The notes beneath the pieces were generated by a model. The model saw only the letters and a program-made list of their open reading frames with translations, ran no database searches and was not told the origin of the DNA. DNA of 64,000 bases from Tragulus kanchil (taxonomy: Eukaryota > Chordata > Mammalia > Artiodactyla > Tragulidae): contig JAIOJX010000004.1 of the NCBI GenBank assembly GCA_022376925.1, positions 176,171,501-176,235,500 of the forward strand, read 5' to 3'. Below, piece by piece: positions 17,701 through 29,700 of this stretch; position 1 is the first letter of the stretch; each line of letters begins with the position of its first letter. The position numbers and the translations under genes were made by a program.

Positions 17701-20700
17701 CACAGCGTCTGTTTGGCTGCTGACAGGTTTGGTGGAGAACACGGATGAGGCCTCCCTCCTCAAAGATGGCATTTCTAAGAGATGCGGCTGCAGCCTGGGG
17801 GCCGAATGCTGTCCTCTGAGGCCAGCGTCTGTGGGGTAACCCCTTCTTCCAGGCCCACATTCCCACACAGGAACCCCAATCCCAAGGGTGCCTGCAGCCT
17901 CGCTCTCCTTTCCCAAACTCATCAGGTTCTCCCATGAAGACAAGCTCCTGGACCCAGAGAGGAAGTGCACAGAGCAAGCTGTGGCTCCCCGGCGAGCCTC
18001 GGGCCCCGCGGGCACAGCCTGTCCTGTAGGGCCAGTGTGCTGACCTGGGTCCACCGCAGGGCCCGGGGCCAGTGACAGCCTCAGCCAGAGTGCCCGACCA
18101 ACGCTAATGAGGGGCTCAGAGCCCGACCCTCGGGATGTGCCTCTGGCCTCCCTCCGCGGGGTGAGACCAGGCTCTTCCTGCAAGCAGATGCCTCACCCCA
18201 GCCTGCGCACGCCTCCCTCCCCTCCCAACGGCCCTGCCTTGCGCCCCAGCAGTGACACCGTCCCTCTGAGCAGCACGGGCGGGTCTCTCGAGGGCTGGGC
18301 AGGCCTCTGTGATGCACTGTGGAAACATTGCACGGTACCGCCAGAACATGCAATGCAACTACAATGCACCACAGCCGCCCGCCACAGGGTGTGCGGCCAG
18401 CTGAGGCGGCGCCCTGGATGCTCAGCCCGCTGGGGATCTGCCCTGAGGGGCGGGGGCGGCAGGCGCCAGGGAGTCGGGCAGGCTGCCTGAAGCGAACACA
18501 GCGTCCTGGCCAGCGGAGGGCCAGCTGGGGCTGACCGAGCCGAGGGCCAGCAGGCCCTGGGACCTGGGCGGGAACAGGCTGGTCCCAAGTGCTGGAAGGA
18601 AACCCACCTGGACCACCGGGCTAGGCTCTGGGGCAGGGGCTGCCGCCTGGCCCGTCTTTCACGCAGCCCCACGGGCCGCTGGGCTTACAGCGGGTGGGAG
18701 TGCTCTCGCCCAGCAGAGCTGAGCACCCCCCCAGAGGCCAGACGTGCCCCCACTCACATGGTTGAGGCCGGGGTCGCAGGTGGCCCCACTGACGTTGAGG
18801 CTGCTCCACAGGTGGCCGCTGGCCCTTTCGCAGTGGCAGAAGGAACTCTGCTGCCCATCTGCCTTCCCAGAGAGTGAGGCATGCATGGCTCTGCAGGTGT
18901 GGAAGATGGCCTTCACCAGGGGGCTCCTGGGCGGTGAGGGAGGCGAGAAGCAGGTCAGTGCACGTCACCTGGGCAGAATGAAGGTGGGGAGCCCGGGCTG
19001 GCAACTGCCCCCCCCGAGACTGCCATGGCATGTGGTCTGTTGAACCAAAGGCCGCCTTCAGGGTTCCAGGTCCCCAGCTCCAGACCCTGGAGGAGGGGGT
19101 CTTTCAACTCAAGCACATTCCTCACTTGAGAGGAACGTGGACGGTATTCAGGGAATGCCTGAAATCACCAGGGAATCGGATGATCAATGCATGAGATGCT
19201 GACTGTGTAATGCCAGGCGTGCAAGCACCATGAAGGAAGCGGTGGCATTTTATAAAGGACAGGCAAGGACACCGCTCTGGCCTCCCTCCGGGGTGAGACC
19301 AGGCTCTTCCTGCAAGCAGATGCCTCACCCCAGCCTGCGCACGCCCTCCCCTCCCAACGGCCCTGCCTTGCGCCCCAGCAGTGACACCGTCCCTCTGAGC
19401 AGCACGGGCGGGTCTCTCGAGGGCTGGGCAGGCCTCTGTGATGCACTGTGGAAACATTGCACGGTACCGCCAGAACATGCAATGCAACTACAATGCACCA
19501 CAGCCGCCCGCCACAGGGTGTGCGGCCAGCTGAGGCGGCGCCCTGGATGCTCAGCCCGCTGGGGATCTGCCCTGAGGGGCGGGGGCGGCAGGCGCCAGGG
19601 AGTCGGGCAGGCTGCCTGAAGCGAACACAGCGTCCTGGCCAGCGGAGGGCCAGCTGGGGCTGACCGAGCCGAGGGCCAGCAGGCCCTGGGACCTGGGCGG
19701 GAACAGGCTGGTCCCAAGTGCTGGAAGGAAACCCACCTGGACCACCGGGCTAGGCTCTGGGGCAGGGGCTGCCGCCTGGCCCGTCTTTCACGCAGCCCCA
19801 CGGGCCGCTGGGCTTACAGCGGGTGGGAGTGCTCTCGCCCAGCAGAGCTGAGCACCCCCCCAGAGGCCAGACGTGCCCCCACTCACATGGTTGAGGCCGG
19901 GGTCGCAGGTGGCCCCACTGACGTTGAGGCTGCTCCACAGGTGGCCGCTGGCCCTTTCGCAGTGGCAGAAGGAACTCTGCTGCCCATCTGCCTTCCCAGA
20001 GAGTGAGGCATGCATGGCTCTGCAGGTGTGGAAGATGGCCTTCACCAGGGGGCTCCTGGGCGGTGAGAGAGGCGAGAAGCAGGTCAGTGCACGTCACCTG
20101 GGCAGAATGAAGGTGGGGAGCCCGGGCTGGCAACTGCCCCCCCCGAGACTGCCATGGCATGTGGTCTGTTGAACCAAAGGCCGCCTTCAGGGTTCCAGGT
20201 CCCCAGCTCCAGACCCTGGAGGAGGGGGTCTTTCCAGCTCCAAGCACATTCCTCACTTGAGAGGAACGTGGACGGTATTCAGGGAATGCCTGAAATCACC
20301 AGGGAATCGGATGATCAATGCATGAGATGCTGACTGTGTAATGCCAGGCGTGCAAGCACCATGAAGGAAGCGGTGGCATTTTATAAAGGACAGGCAAGGA
20401 CATCCCAGGGAACTCCTGAAGGAACCGGGAAAGCAGGTGCATGGACTTCCAGGGAGGGCGGATCCGGGGAGAGGAGCGGCAGGTGCAACGGCCCTTGTGT
20501 CTGACACGTGAGAACACCCAGGCGCGTGTGGTTGAGGAGGAAGTGAGGGGAGGAGGGCCGGGGCTCAACGAGGCCCTTCCCAGCCTGCCTCTGCGCCAGC
20601 TCCCGGCTCGGCACCCGAGGCCCTTCCCAGCCTGCACGTGCACCGGCTCCCGGCTCGGCACCGGAGCTCATCTCCCTGCCTTGCTCAGCCCTCGCCTCGG

Positions 20701-23700
20701 CTCACGCGGGCGCCTTGACTGGAACACCCTTTCTCACCATTTCCCACTTGTCTCCCGAGACCTGTCCCACCTGCCGGCCCTCTGGTCTGCCTGCTCCTGT
20801 CCTGCCCACCTCACCGGCTGCCCCTGGGTCAGGCCTGTGCTCCCTGACACGGGCCTCCTCCCTCGCCAGGTGTTGTGCGGACTCTTAGAGGCTGATCTGC
20901 CCCTGGCCGGGAGCCCTTCCCAGGGATGTGCTGGCTGCTTCCCGGGAGCTGAGACCAGCCTGGCAAGGGCCACGGCTCCCACCGAGGAGAGAGCTGAGCA
21001 GGGCGGGCTGCTGTCATTTTGCTCATGGCTGTAACTCGCCGTCTTGTTCACTGCAGCCTCCCAGAGCCTAGAACTCAGCCAACGCCAGATACGCCCTCAG
21101 CTAGGTACTCGCCGAATGGATGGTGGAATCGTGGAGAGGGGTGGGAGACCCCATAATGTGGCATGTGACCAAGAGGAAAGGATCAGAGACCCGGGCTCCC
21201 CCACCAGCAGTACCACTAGAAAGCTCCCTAAGAGGTTATTCAAATAACCTGTGCCTCAGGGGGATAATGGATACAGGACTCTGTGTGGCTGAGTCCTGCT
21301 GCTGTTCACCTGAAACTATCATAACATTGCTAGTTGATTCTACTCCAATACAAAATAAAACATTAAAAAAAAAAAAAGGGCTTCCCTGGTGGTCCAGTGG
21401 GTAAGGACTTGCAGTGCAAGGGGCGCTGGTTCAATCCCTGGCCTGGGAAGATCCCACGTGCTGTGGAGCGGTCGGACCGATGTGTCCAACTACTGTGCCG
21501 GAGCTCTGGAGCGCATGCGCCCAGAGCCGGTGCTCTGCGACAACAGAGGCCACCGCGATGGGAGGCCCACACGGGCCAAAGAACAAAGATGGATGAAAAT
21601 GGACAAATGAAAGACCAATAGAAGTGGCCCGCCTGCTCCCCTCCCTCCCCACCCCACCCTCTCCAAAATAAATAAATAAATAAATCTTAAAAAAAAAAAA
21701 ATAGTAGGGGCTTCCCTGGTGGTCCAGTGGGTAAAGAGTCCGCCTTGCAGTGCAAGGGGCACCGGTTCGATCCCTGGTCCGGGAAGATCCTATGTGCTGC
21801 AGAGTGGCTGGACCGGTGTGTCCAATTACGAGCCAGCACTCTGGAGTGCATGCACCCAGAGCCAGTGCTCTGCAATGAGAGAGGCCACCGCGATGGGAGG
21901 CCCACGCAGACCAAGGAGTAAAGATGGATGAAAACAAATTCAAAGAACAATAAAAGAGGGCAAAATTTAAAAAGAAATAGTAGAAAAGCAAATAAATGAA
22001 TCCATGCCTCCGTTTCCTCATCTGTCCAGCAGCCGCAGTGCCCTCACCGTTCCCCGTGGCGATGTACGGTGTCGCCCTGCCGTCCACACCTGCTCGCTAA
22101 GACGCGTAAGCGGGTGTTCAGCTCTCTGCAGAGAAGCCTCCTTTCACAGAGCAGATCAGGGAGAGTGGGGAGGCTGGGGGCGGATGAGGGGGTCTCAGAG
22201 AAGCCCCACTCCTGAAGGGCAAAGGGGCCCCAGAGTAGCTGAGCCTGGGCCTGCAGGGGGTCTGAGCGGCACCCCAGGCCCTGCTCTTAGAGGTGAGCTG
22301 ACTCACTGATCTCATGCTGGGCCGCCATCTGCTCGGGTGCATCCGCCGGGAGACCACACGCCCTGGGGAGCACTCGCGGGTCAGGGTTACTTAAGCGACA
22401 CTAGAGCGTCGAAGCTGCGTACACCTGCTTCCTCGGCTCCCTCCTGCTCTCCCAGGGAGGCGTCTGCTCGACGGGAAGCGCGACAGCCTTGGCCCTGAAC
22501 AGAGACCTGGGGAGGCCTTCCTGCCTTGGAGCGTTTCACAGTGTCTCCAAGTGGCGGAGATGTCAGGGACACTCAGATCCAGTCAGGAGCAGCCCGGGTG
22601 TTGGCAGGCTGCCCGTCACTACGGGCCAAACACCCCCGAGCGGCAGGCATGAGTCTCCAGGAGGAACGTCAGCCGCTCTCTGGTGACGCCTCGTGCTAAA
22701 GGCCCTTCAGTGACAGGGCTGGCACGGCGCAGGGCAGCCGGGGGAAACAGGCCATGGCCCTGGCACACGGGAGGACCTCGGGCCTCACGAGCCGGCGCTG
22801 GTTGTGAGCTGCTGGCACCCTGCCTGGCTCCACCAGGACCTCGGGTAGCACGGGGAGCCACCGGCTCTCCCTGCCCGTCAGCCTGTGTGAGGAGCCTGGA
22901 GCAGCCCTGATGGCCGCGGGGGCCACACACAAATGGCTCACCACGCCTGGGGCCTCTGCGGTGCCCCCTCGCGGCGTCTCTCCATCCGTCGGGCAGTCCC
23001 CAGGCTGCCCGACCCTTCACCCTGATGCCAGGCAGACCCGCGCCCCCCACTGGCCCAGAGAGCCTGGCGCCGCCTGAGAGAAGCGAGCAAGTGGTCAAGG
23101 AGGGCTACGCACTCTGTCACTTCCAGGGCCTTGGGGACCCGCTCCACTTCGGTGAAGTGAGTGCGCACAGCCGCGTCGTCTCCCTGGAGCCAGCTGACGG
23201 CCATGGTGATGGCGGAGGCCCACCACCGACAGACGATGTCCGGGCCTGCGGGGAACAGAACCAAACGCCGCTCCAGCACCCGAGAGCCAGGGCCGCGGCT
23301 GCACCCAGTCCCCACCGTCCAAGCCGTCTCTTCCTCCTGGTGATGGGCGGGAGTCTGAGCTGTTCTCTCACAGCAACCAGCGCCATCTCACAGCATGTTG
23401 ACAGTTTGCCTTAACAGCCTTGAAAACGTTCACTCTTATTAACCTAGGAATTCCATTTTTAGCAATTTATCACAAAGAAATGAGCCCTAAATAGAGGAAA
23501 AAAACGTCCCATGGAGACGTTCACTGTGGTGGTATTTAAGGACTGCCCCTTTAGTTGAACGTCATAGGAACGACTGCGTCATGCCTCGGCTCCTCCTGCT
23601 CTCCCAGGGAGGCGTCTGCTCGACGGGAAGCGCGACAGCCTTGGCCCTGAACAGAGACCTGGGGAGGCCTTCCTGCCTTGGAGCGTTTCACAGTGTCTCC

Positions 23701-26700
23701 AAGTGGCGGAGATGTCAGGGACACTCAGATCCAGTCAGGAGCAGCCCGGGTGTTGGCAGGCTGCCCGTCACTACGGGCCAAACACCCCCGAGCGGCAGGC
23801 ATGAGTCTCCAGGAGGAACGTCAGCCGCTCTCTGGTGACGCCTCGTGCTAAAGGCCCTTCAGTGACAGGGCTGGCACGGCGCAGGGCAGCCGGGGGAAAC
23901 AGGCCATGGCCCTGGCACACGGGAGGACCTCGGGCCTCACGAGCCGGCGCTGGTTGTGAGCTGCTGGCACCCTGCCTGGCTCCACCAGGACCTCGGGTAG
24001 CACGGGGAGCCACCGGCTCTCCCTGCCCGTCAGCCTGTGTGAGGAGCCTGGAGCAGCCCTGATGGCCGCGGGGGCCACACACAAATGGCTCACCACGCCT
24101 GGGGCCTCTGCGGTGCCCCCTCGCGGCGTCTCTCCATCCGTCGGGCAGTCCCCAGGCTGCCCGACCCTTCACCCTGATGCCAGGCAGACCCGCGCCCCCC
24201 ACTGGCCCAGAGAGCCTGGCGCCGCCTGAGAGAAGCGAGCAAGTGGTCAAGGAGGGCTACGCACTCTGTCACTTCCAGGGCCTTGGGGACCCGCTCCACT
24301 TCGGTGAAGTGAGTGCGCACAGCCGCGTCGTCTCCCTGGAGCCAGCTGACGGCCATGGTGATGGCGGAGGCCCACCACCGACAGACGATGTCCGGGCCTG
24401 CGGGGAACAGAACCAAACGCCGCTCCAGCACCCGAGAGCCAGGGCCGCGGCTGCACCCAGTCCCCACCGTCCAAGCCGTCTCTTCCTCCTGGTGATGGGC
24501 GGGAGTCTGAGCTGTTCTCTCACAGCAACCAGCGCCATCTCACAGCATGTTGACAGTTTGCCTTAACAGCCTTGAAAACGTTCACTCTTATTAACCTAGG
24601 AATTCCATTTTTAGCAATTTATCACAAAGAAATGAGCCCTAAATAGAGGAAAAAAACGTCCCATGGAGACGTTCACTGTGGTGGTATTTTTAAGGAAGAA
24701 GCTGGAAACAACCCAAACTTCCACCAGTTGTGAACACCAGTGTTTGCAGAGTGTGTGCAGCAATGGTGCGGGCAGAATCTTTCTAGCGCTTTCCTTGCTG
24801 AGGCTTAGTTTTCTCAGTGGACCTGCACAATGAAACCCCTAAGAGCTCGCTGTTCTCCCAATTCTGAAATGAAGACAGGCCGCGAGGTCAGAGGTCATGA
24901 TGGGGCAGGTGCTCCTCTGGGACCCTCCCCTCCACAGGGAGAGCGGCCGAGGGAGCTCCGCCCCCTCCCCCGCAGCCGCAGCCGCGTGAGGCAGCAGCCC
25001 CCTGGCATCCCCCGGGTGGCAGTTTAGAGATGGAAGTGAGGAGTGTCTTCGGCCAGTTCAGCCGGCGGTGCTGCCGGGCCAGCCGAGACAGTGGGTTCTG
25101 GAGCGGGGCAGACGCCCTGCTGAAAGGCCTCTTTGGCAGAGAGTGTCAGAGCCAACAGCAACCCCAGGGACCACAGCGTACTGAAAGGCAAGCCCTCTAC
25201 CTGCCCCTGGGGCTTGGACCCCTTGTTGCCCATTCTGAGCATCTGGGGGCAATCCTGGCCGGGGCAATCCTGGCCTGCCCCGCCCCGCCAGGGCCCCGGG
25301 AGCACACTCGCTCACTCGCCGCCCCACACCTCGCAGCCTTGGGATTGCCTGCCCCCAGAACGCCGCCCAGCGGGGAACTGTGGACGGGGGCGGCATGGGG
25401 GCCGCAGATTCAGACCTCAGAGCCAGAGAAGGTTCTCGAGTGTGGACTCATGACCAACCCTGGGCCCCCGAGACACGGGGGCCGTGAAGGACGGTGTCCA
25501 GCAACCAGAGGCACGTGGAGACGCCCCCAAGATGCTCACCAAGGGCTGATTTGAGCACGGAGCTGCTGGAGAAGGGCGGGGTCACAATCCCCACAGAGTC
25601 CACAAAAGAATTGAGTAACGTCAGGTACTCGAGAGCGCTGGAGAACTCACTGCAAAGAAAAGAAGGGGTCCCGCGCACATCAGAACGCACACAAGGACCA
25701 CGCTCATGGCCTGGCGGGCCAGTCGTAGCTCTGCCTCACAGTGCCAGCCACAGCCCGGGCTCTGCCCCACCCACCCCCGCGCTCCCCAGCTGTCCTGACA
25801 CTGTGCTCCACCGACTTCCCTCTGCGGGGGGGCCAGCTCTCGCTCACCCCTCGCCCTCCAAGACCCAAGCCAACCCCGTCTCCACCCAGAAGTTTTCTGC
25901 CCCCCAGCCCCGCCCGAGGGCCGGAGATGCCCTCTCTGCCCAGGCGCACTCCAGTTAGGACCTGGGCCTTGAACGAGGGTGACACTGGCACCTGTCTGCC
26001 CCTTAGGGCAGACTCAGTGAAGGTGAGAACAAGACACGCCCTGATGCTCTGGGTCAGGACAGGTCTGAGTCCCCGAGATGTCTGGCCCAGACGTGGCTGC
26101 CTTCTGCCGAGCTCCCCACGCTGCATTCCACGCCCTCCACGGGCCACCCTTCCCTTGCCAAAGAGAAAAGGCCAAGAATCAAATCCCCAACCTGCTCCAA
26201 GAACTGACTCCAGTTGGTGAAGGTAAGGGTGAAAAGGAGAAAAGAGGGGCAAGTGATAAGTTTGGGGGGCAGCAAAAGGCCATGAGGCCAGCTCAGAGCC
26301 CACAGAGGGCTCTCACGGGACCGCCAGGCTTGAGAGAGCTCGCGAAGGAGGCACTGGGCTTCCCCGCAGCCCTCACTCTGGGGCTTGTCTCCCTCGAGGA
26401 GCGTGGGTCCCCTGGCCCCATCTGAGCTACCCGGGGAGGCGGCCCGTCCTGGGGCCCATACCAGCTCTCCTCTTCCTGGTCTGCAGCTTTCTTCTCGGTC
26501 TGAGGTTTCACTAAGGACTCCACAGCTCGCTCCAGCAGGTTCCTGCAAAAGGCCTGGTGCACCTGGGCGATGGGGTCGGCTGAAGAAGAGAAAGCCGGGA
26601 GAGGGCTGAGTGGGGCTTCCTTAGGAGCTCAGCTTGTCCAACGGAGAAGACAAGAGCGTCGGGGGCGGAACCCAAGGACGGCTGTCCCCTCCGAATAGGG

Positions 26701-29700
26701 CCAAACCTCCTCCGCCAAACCAGAGCTGCTCGTTAAACAGCCGGAAGCAGGGGGCAGGCAGGCAGGGGAGGCCGGTCAAGTCCAAGGCCACACGAGCTCT
26801 GCACTGGCTCCAGCGGGGTGTGCTGCGTCTCAGCACAATGCTCAGTCCTCCCGTTAAAGACGGGGTGTGAGGTGGTGGCCATGAGCCTTGTCAGCAAACA
26901 GCAAACAGGAAGGTGGACAGCCAGCCCACGCTTCAGAGGCCGCCCTTCTCCCCTGGCTCAGGACAGCCTCCGAGGCTCCTGCCTGACAAGATGAGGAAGA
27001 CCCTGCCCCCACTTCCCAGAGCCTTTGTGTAAGGCTGTCGCCCGTTGTCTGGCTGAGCCGATTCAACAAGAGGCCTGGCAATGCTTGTGACAGATGATTG
27101 TCACCAAGTCCCCCCACGGACAGGCCCAAAACAGGGCATCACCAGGCCCTTCCCCACACACACACCACAGACGTGTGGGTTTCAACACAAGGATGGGGAG
27201 GCAGGACACTGGGCGACAAGGCTTAGACCCAGGGCCACCACAGGCGAGCGTGCTGGGAGCAGTCCCCGGCATGGACGGAGCAGCCTGGCCACGCAGCCGA
27301 GACCGACGACGGCTTCTGCCTTCCCTCCTCCTTTCTGGTGCCGTGTACCATTCTTACCTTGAGCAATAAGACTATCTCCCACAAAATTTTTGACACACAC
27401 CCCTGAACCTGCAGAACCTGTCTGACTCTTCCCGCGCTCCCAGTTCAGAGAGAGAAGTGGGGAACGCACAAAGTCACGGGCTGCTCAAGTCTGGGCCAAC
27501 CTGACGGGCCCCTCTCGCGCCGAGGCTGGGCATGTCGACTCGAATTACTGTCAGAGGCTGGGGACAGCCCGTCAGCCTCTCCTCCCGACGCCCGGAGCCC
27601 TGTCTTTGCCGCCACCCTGAGCACTTGAGGACCGTCTGTCGCCTGTTCCCTAACGGCTCGGTCCACGTCTGCCTGCTCTCCGGCAGGAGCGGGAGACCGG
27701 GGCCAGTGAGCGGCTGCTCCACACCCTCGTGTCTCCAAAGCGCCCAGAAAGAGGGCAAGACCACGGCCGGTGTTCTGTCGCCCTTGGTGACGGGTGGGCA
27801 GGCCCCGGGTGAACTGGGCGTCGGACCCAGAGCTGCTCGTTAAACAGCCGGAAGCAGGGGGCAGGCAGGCAGGGGAGGCCGGTCAAGTCCAAGGCCACAC
27901 GAGCTCTGCACTGGCTCCAGCGGGGTGTGCTGCGTCTCAGCACAATGCTCAGTCCTCCCGTTAAAGACGGGGTGTGAGGTGGTGGCCATGAGCCTTGTCA
28001 GCAAACAGCAAACAGGAAGGTGGACAGCCAGCCCACGCTTCAGAGGCCGCCCTTCTCCCCTGGCTCAGGACAGCCTCCGAGGCTCCTGCCTGACAAGATG
28101 AGGAAGACCCTGCCCCCACTTCCCAGAGCCTTTGTGTAAGGCTGTCGCCCGTTGTCTGGCTGAGCCGATTCAACAAGAGGCCTGGCAATGCTTGTGACAG
28201 ATGATTGTCACCAAGTCCCCCCACGGACAGGCCCAAAACAGGGCATCACCAGGCCCTTCCCCACACACACACCACAGACGTGTGGGTTTCAACACAAGGA
28301 TGGGGAGGCAGGACACTGGGCGACAAGGCTTAGACCCAGGGCCACCACAGGCGAGCGTGCTGGGAGCAGTCCCCGGCATGGACGGAGCAGCCTGGCCACG
28401 CAGCCGAGACCGACGACGGCTTCTGCCTTCCCTCCTCCTTTCTGGTGCCGTGTACCATTCTTACCTTGAGCAATAAGACTATCTCCCACAAAATTTTTGA
28501 CACACACCCCTGAACCTGCAGAACCTGTCTGACTCTTCCCGCGCTCCCAGTTCAGAGAGAGAAGTGGGGAACGCACAAAGTCACGGGCTGCTCAAGTCTG
28601 GGCCAACCTGACGGGCCCCTCTCGCGCCGAGGCTGGGCATGTCGACTCGAATTACTGTCAGAGGCTGGGGACAGCCCGTCAGCCTCTCCTCCCGACGCCC
28701 GGAGCCCTGTCTTTGCCGCCACCCTGAGCACTTGAGGACCGTCTGTCGCCTGTTCCCTAACGGCTCGGTCCACGTCTGCCTGCTCTCCGGCAGGAGCGGG
28801 AGACCGGGGCCAGTGAGCGGCTGCTCCACACCCTCGTGTCTCCAAAGCGCCCAGAAAGAGGGCAAGACCACGGCCGGTGTTCTGTCGCCCTTGGTGACGT
28901 GCAGCGGGTGACTGGCGTCAGGACCACGGGCGCTGAATGGCAGAGGTGGGCTGTGCACCCAGCTTTGCGGCTGACCAGCTTCGCGACCTCCTGAGTCTAA
29001 GGAGCTCATGGCGGAGGCAGCCCGGGTCTCCATGCGTCTGAGGGCCTGCAGCCGGCAGCGCCAGCAGCTCCCGGGGCGGCAGAGGCGCTCTCACCTGGGT
29101 TCCTCTGCGCACAGTACAGGCTCTCCTTGGCAGCTGACTTCACCGACCAGCTCCGCTCCATGAAGAACTTCTGGCCCAGGGGGTGGCAGAGCCAGCGCAG
29201 CGAGTCAGGCAGCGCACTGCGCTCGGGGCCACACAGGCTCTGGGCGCGACCGAGGAAGTAGCTCTGCGGAAGGACGAGGACCACGGTGAGCCCGGGGGTG
29301 GTGGGCTGGGGAGGGGAGATCAGCAGGAGGGCTGGGACTCTCATGCGCTGGAAGACTCGCTCACAGACACCAGGGCAGTGGCGGTGATGGAACCTGCCCA
29401 GCTCGATGACAAGCCCTGGCGGGAGTGCGCGGGGGCCTCAAGGCACCTTGGGGGCTTGGCTGCACCCTGTGCTGCTGGGTCTGCCCAACCCAACTGGAAT
29501 CTTGTTCTCCGTTGAGCTGGCATCCAGCCTGCAGAGCCGGGCAGGCTCTCCCAGGGTTCCCTGTGGCACCCCGCCCTCAGCCCTGTCCAGGGTGCTGCCC
29601 TAGCCAGGCGGTCCCCTGGGTCCTGGAACCTTTTCTCATCTGTCACTTTAATTACACATTTTCAGAGTATTTATAGGCAGAACTGTATTCTTATCTCTTT

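Larger units (their letters stand above)
16748..18757 (-). other. SREBF2: SREBF2 intron 16 (miR-33a host intron)
   Basis: Carries miR-33a, a MIR-like fragment at about 17330-17420 and a 17-19-bp minisatellite at 17072-17120. Part of it is repeated in 18141-20401. Confidence 0.8.
18141..20401. repeat. tandem duplication 5, ~1.13-kb unit with exon 16 and miR-33a
   Basis: 18141-19271 is repeated at 19275-20401 with few differences (short deletions close to the junction). Confidence 0.95.
20056..23112 (-). other. SREBF2: SREBF2 intron 15
   Basis: Contains a 47-bp minisatellite pair (20570-20663), a retroposon tail (about 21240-21377) and two back-to-back young SINEs (21378-21974), plus the start of duplication 22431-24697. 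Confidence 0.75.
22431..24697. repeat. tandem duplication 6, ~1.11-kb unit with exon 15
   Basis: 22431-23542 is repeated at 23584-24697. About 41 unrelated bases sit between the copies. Confidence 0.95.

Noticed and set aside
21378..21450. tRNA gene candidates at the SINE heads (A and B boxes present)
   Set aside because: The heads continue into SINE bodies with A-rich tails and TSDs, and lack a proper acceptor stem. They are tRNA-derived SINEs.
21431..22087. minus-strand ORFs rich in 'ASHRGGL' and 'LDHQGSP' that recur at many places
   Set aside because: Translations of inverted SINE copies. The recurring peptides reflect the repeat family, not genes.
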